Under the pieces are notes generated by a model. The model made no database searches. It was not told where the DNA came from and saw nothing but the letters and a program-made list of their open reading frames with translations. Made by a program: the position numbers and the translations under genes. Below are positions 63,458 through 64,000 of a DNA stretch of 64,000 nt, in pieces; the stretch's first letter is position 1, and every line of letters begins with the position of its first letter. The stretch lies in assembly GCF_014650715.1 (NCBI RefSeq), contig NZ_BMVM01000010.1, forward strand, positions 124,001 through 188,000, in the 5' to 3' direction. This stretch comes from Streptomyces bluensis (GTDB lineage: Bacteria > Actinomycetota > Actinomycetes > Streptomycetales > Streptomycetaceae).

Positions 63458-64000
63458 CGAGCACGCCCTCGCGCGCGAGCACCGCCCGTGCCGCCTCGCC
63501 CCCGGTCCACACGTGGGCGCGCCAGCCGTGGGCGCGGGCCGCCTCCACGTTCTCCGGCCGGTCGTCGAAGAACACGACCTCTCCGGGCGAGCGACGCAGC
63601 CGCTCGTCGGCGGTCCGGTAGACGCGCGGGTCCGGCTTCATCAGCCCGAGATCCGACGAGAAGACCAGGGTCTCGAACCGGCCGCTCCACGACGCCCTAC
63701 GGACTGCCGCCGCCAGCGAGCCCGGGGCGTTGGACAGGATTCCGAGCGGTGTTCCGCGCTCCGTGATCCGGGCGAGCAGTTCGGCGGCTTCGGAGCCGAG
63801 GACCGCCCAGCACTCGGTGTCGATACGGTCGAGCCGGTCGACCCATGCCTCGCTCAGCGGGCGCCCCAGCGCCTTCGCGATCCGGCGCCAGTACTCATCG
63901 GGGGAACCGCCGAGGTCGTAGGCGTCGCGGTAGGCCCAGTACGGGTCGGCGAGTTCGGACTCGGGTACGTCGAGAGCCTCGGCCAGCGCTCCCAGCGCAC
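63450..64000 (-). CDS. HAD-IA phosphatase, C-terminal part (partial at window end)
   Basis: About 183 residues are visible; the start lies beyond 64000. 'TERGTPLGILSNAPGSLAAAVR' is HAD motif II (the Ser/Thr in LSN), 'GLMKPDPRVYRTADE' is motif III with its Lys, and 'VVFFDDRPENVEAARAHGW' is motif IV. The cap part 'YWAYRDAYDLGGSPDEYWRRIA' is helical (subfamily IA). It overlaps lacI and heads the import operon, so it probably removes phosphate from the imported compound or its product. Confidence 0.88.
   Translation of the reverse strand, partial: ALGALAEALDVPESELADPYWAYRDAYDLGGSPDEYWRRIAKALGRPLSEAWVDRLDRIDTECWAVLGSEAAELLARITERGTPLGILSNAPGSLAAAVRRASWSGRFETLVFSSDLGLMKPDPRVYRTADERLRRSPGEVVFFDDRPENVEAARAHGWRAHVWTGGEAARAVLAREGVLDD

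Noticed and set aside
1..64000. CRISPR arrays, rRNA and tRNA genes
   Set aside because: No regularly spaced repeats, no rRNA signature and no cloverleaf with CCA-type acceptor geometry was recognised by reading; a dedicated scan would be needed to exclude weak cases.

Overview
The window is high-GC (about 70 percent) actinobacterial chromosome with every hallmark of Streptomyces: GTG/TTG starts, many leaderless promoters ending a few bases before the start codon, mycothiol-dependent isomerase-type enzymes, a DUF397/DUF5753 regulator pair, a futalosine menaquinone pathway locus, and the interspersed GC-rich repeats common in intergenic Streptomyces DNA. Most of it reads as ordinary core chromosome; the accessory content is concentrated in three places (18.0-19.0, 25.1-27.8 and 28.3-33.5 kb).

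Layout. 0-8.9 kb: end of an ALF-repeat protein, a secreted propeller-like protein, an SGNH hydrolase, a Uma2 nuclease-fold protein, an aldo/keto reductase, a 2H phosphodiesterase (ThpR), a MarR-regulated MFS exporter, an orphan ribbon-helix-helix protein and an NCS2 purine permease. 8.9-17.4 kb: DUF2530 protein, CtpE-like P-type ATPase, a secreted DUF5707-like protein, a large sacsin/Hsp90-like ATPase, and an HxlR regulator divergent from an imine-reductase-like oxidoreductase. 17.4-19.0 kb: DUF397 gene, a decapitated DUF5753 regulator, and an unusual membrane protein. 19.0-28.2 kb: DMT transporter, DUF3027 protein, MFS protein, DUF2771 lipoprotein, menaquinone genes mqnB and mqnD, then a restriction-modification pair (gamma-type N6 adenine methylase plus a PaeR7I/XhoI-like endonuclease), ended by a strong terminator facing a cold-shock gene.

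28.3-33.5 kb is a mobile-element cluster: a serine-recombinase fragment, a complete-looking group II intron with its reverse transcriptase, a remnant of a second group II intron directly behind it, and a large TnpB-like RuvC nuclease with a long low-complexity tail and a strongly structured 3' end. 33.5-48.7 kb: HAD phosphatase, two FecCD iron permeases behind a possible iron box, an HAAS-type membrane protein, a helicase-associated protein, a fusion of a UPF0114 membrane domain with an IstB-like ATPase, XPB helicase, a HelD/HelR-type helicase, CutC and a mycothiol-dependent isomerase-like protein. 48.9-58.5 kb: a membrane protein plus amino-acid-binding lipoprotein pair, an HD phosphohydrolase followed by six 17-bp repeats, a Cml-type exporter, a fusion of an MDMPI/DinB-like domain with a GNAT domain, a DUF4031 pair, MurR/MurQ for N-acetylmuramate 6-phosphate recycling, and an aldo/keto reductase. 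58.5-64.0 kb (minus strand): HAD phosphatase, LacI regulator, two permeases, a UgpB-like binding protein and a 2H phosphoesterase, coupled by overlaps into one operon that looks built to import and split a phosphorylated compound.

The observations most worth a second look are the TnpB-like gene with its folded 3' region, the tandem group II introns, the restriction system inside the menaquinone locus, the UPF0114-IstB fusion, the LacI/permease junction that lacks a usable permease start, and the phosphoesterase-containing import operon.
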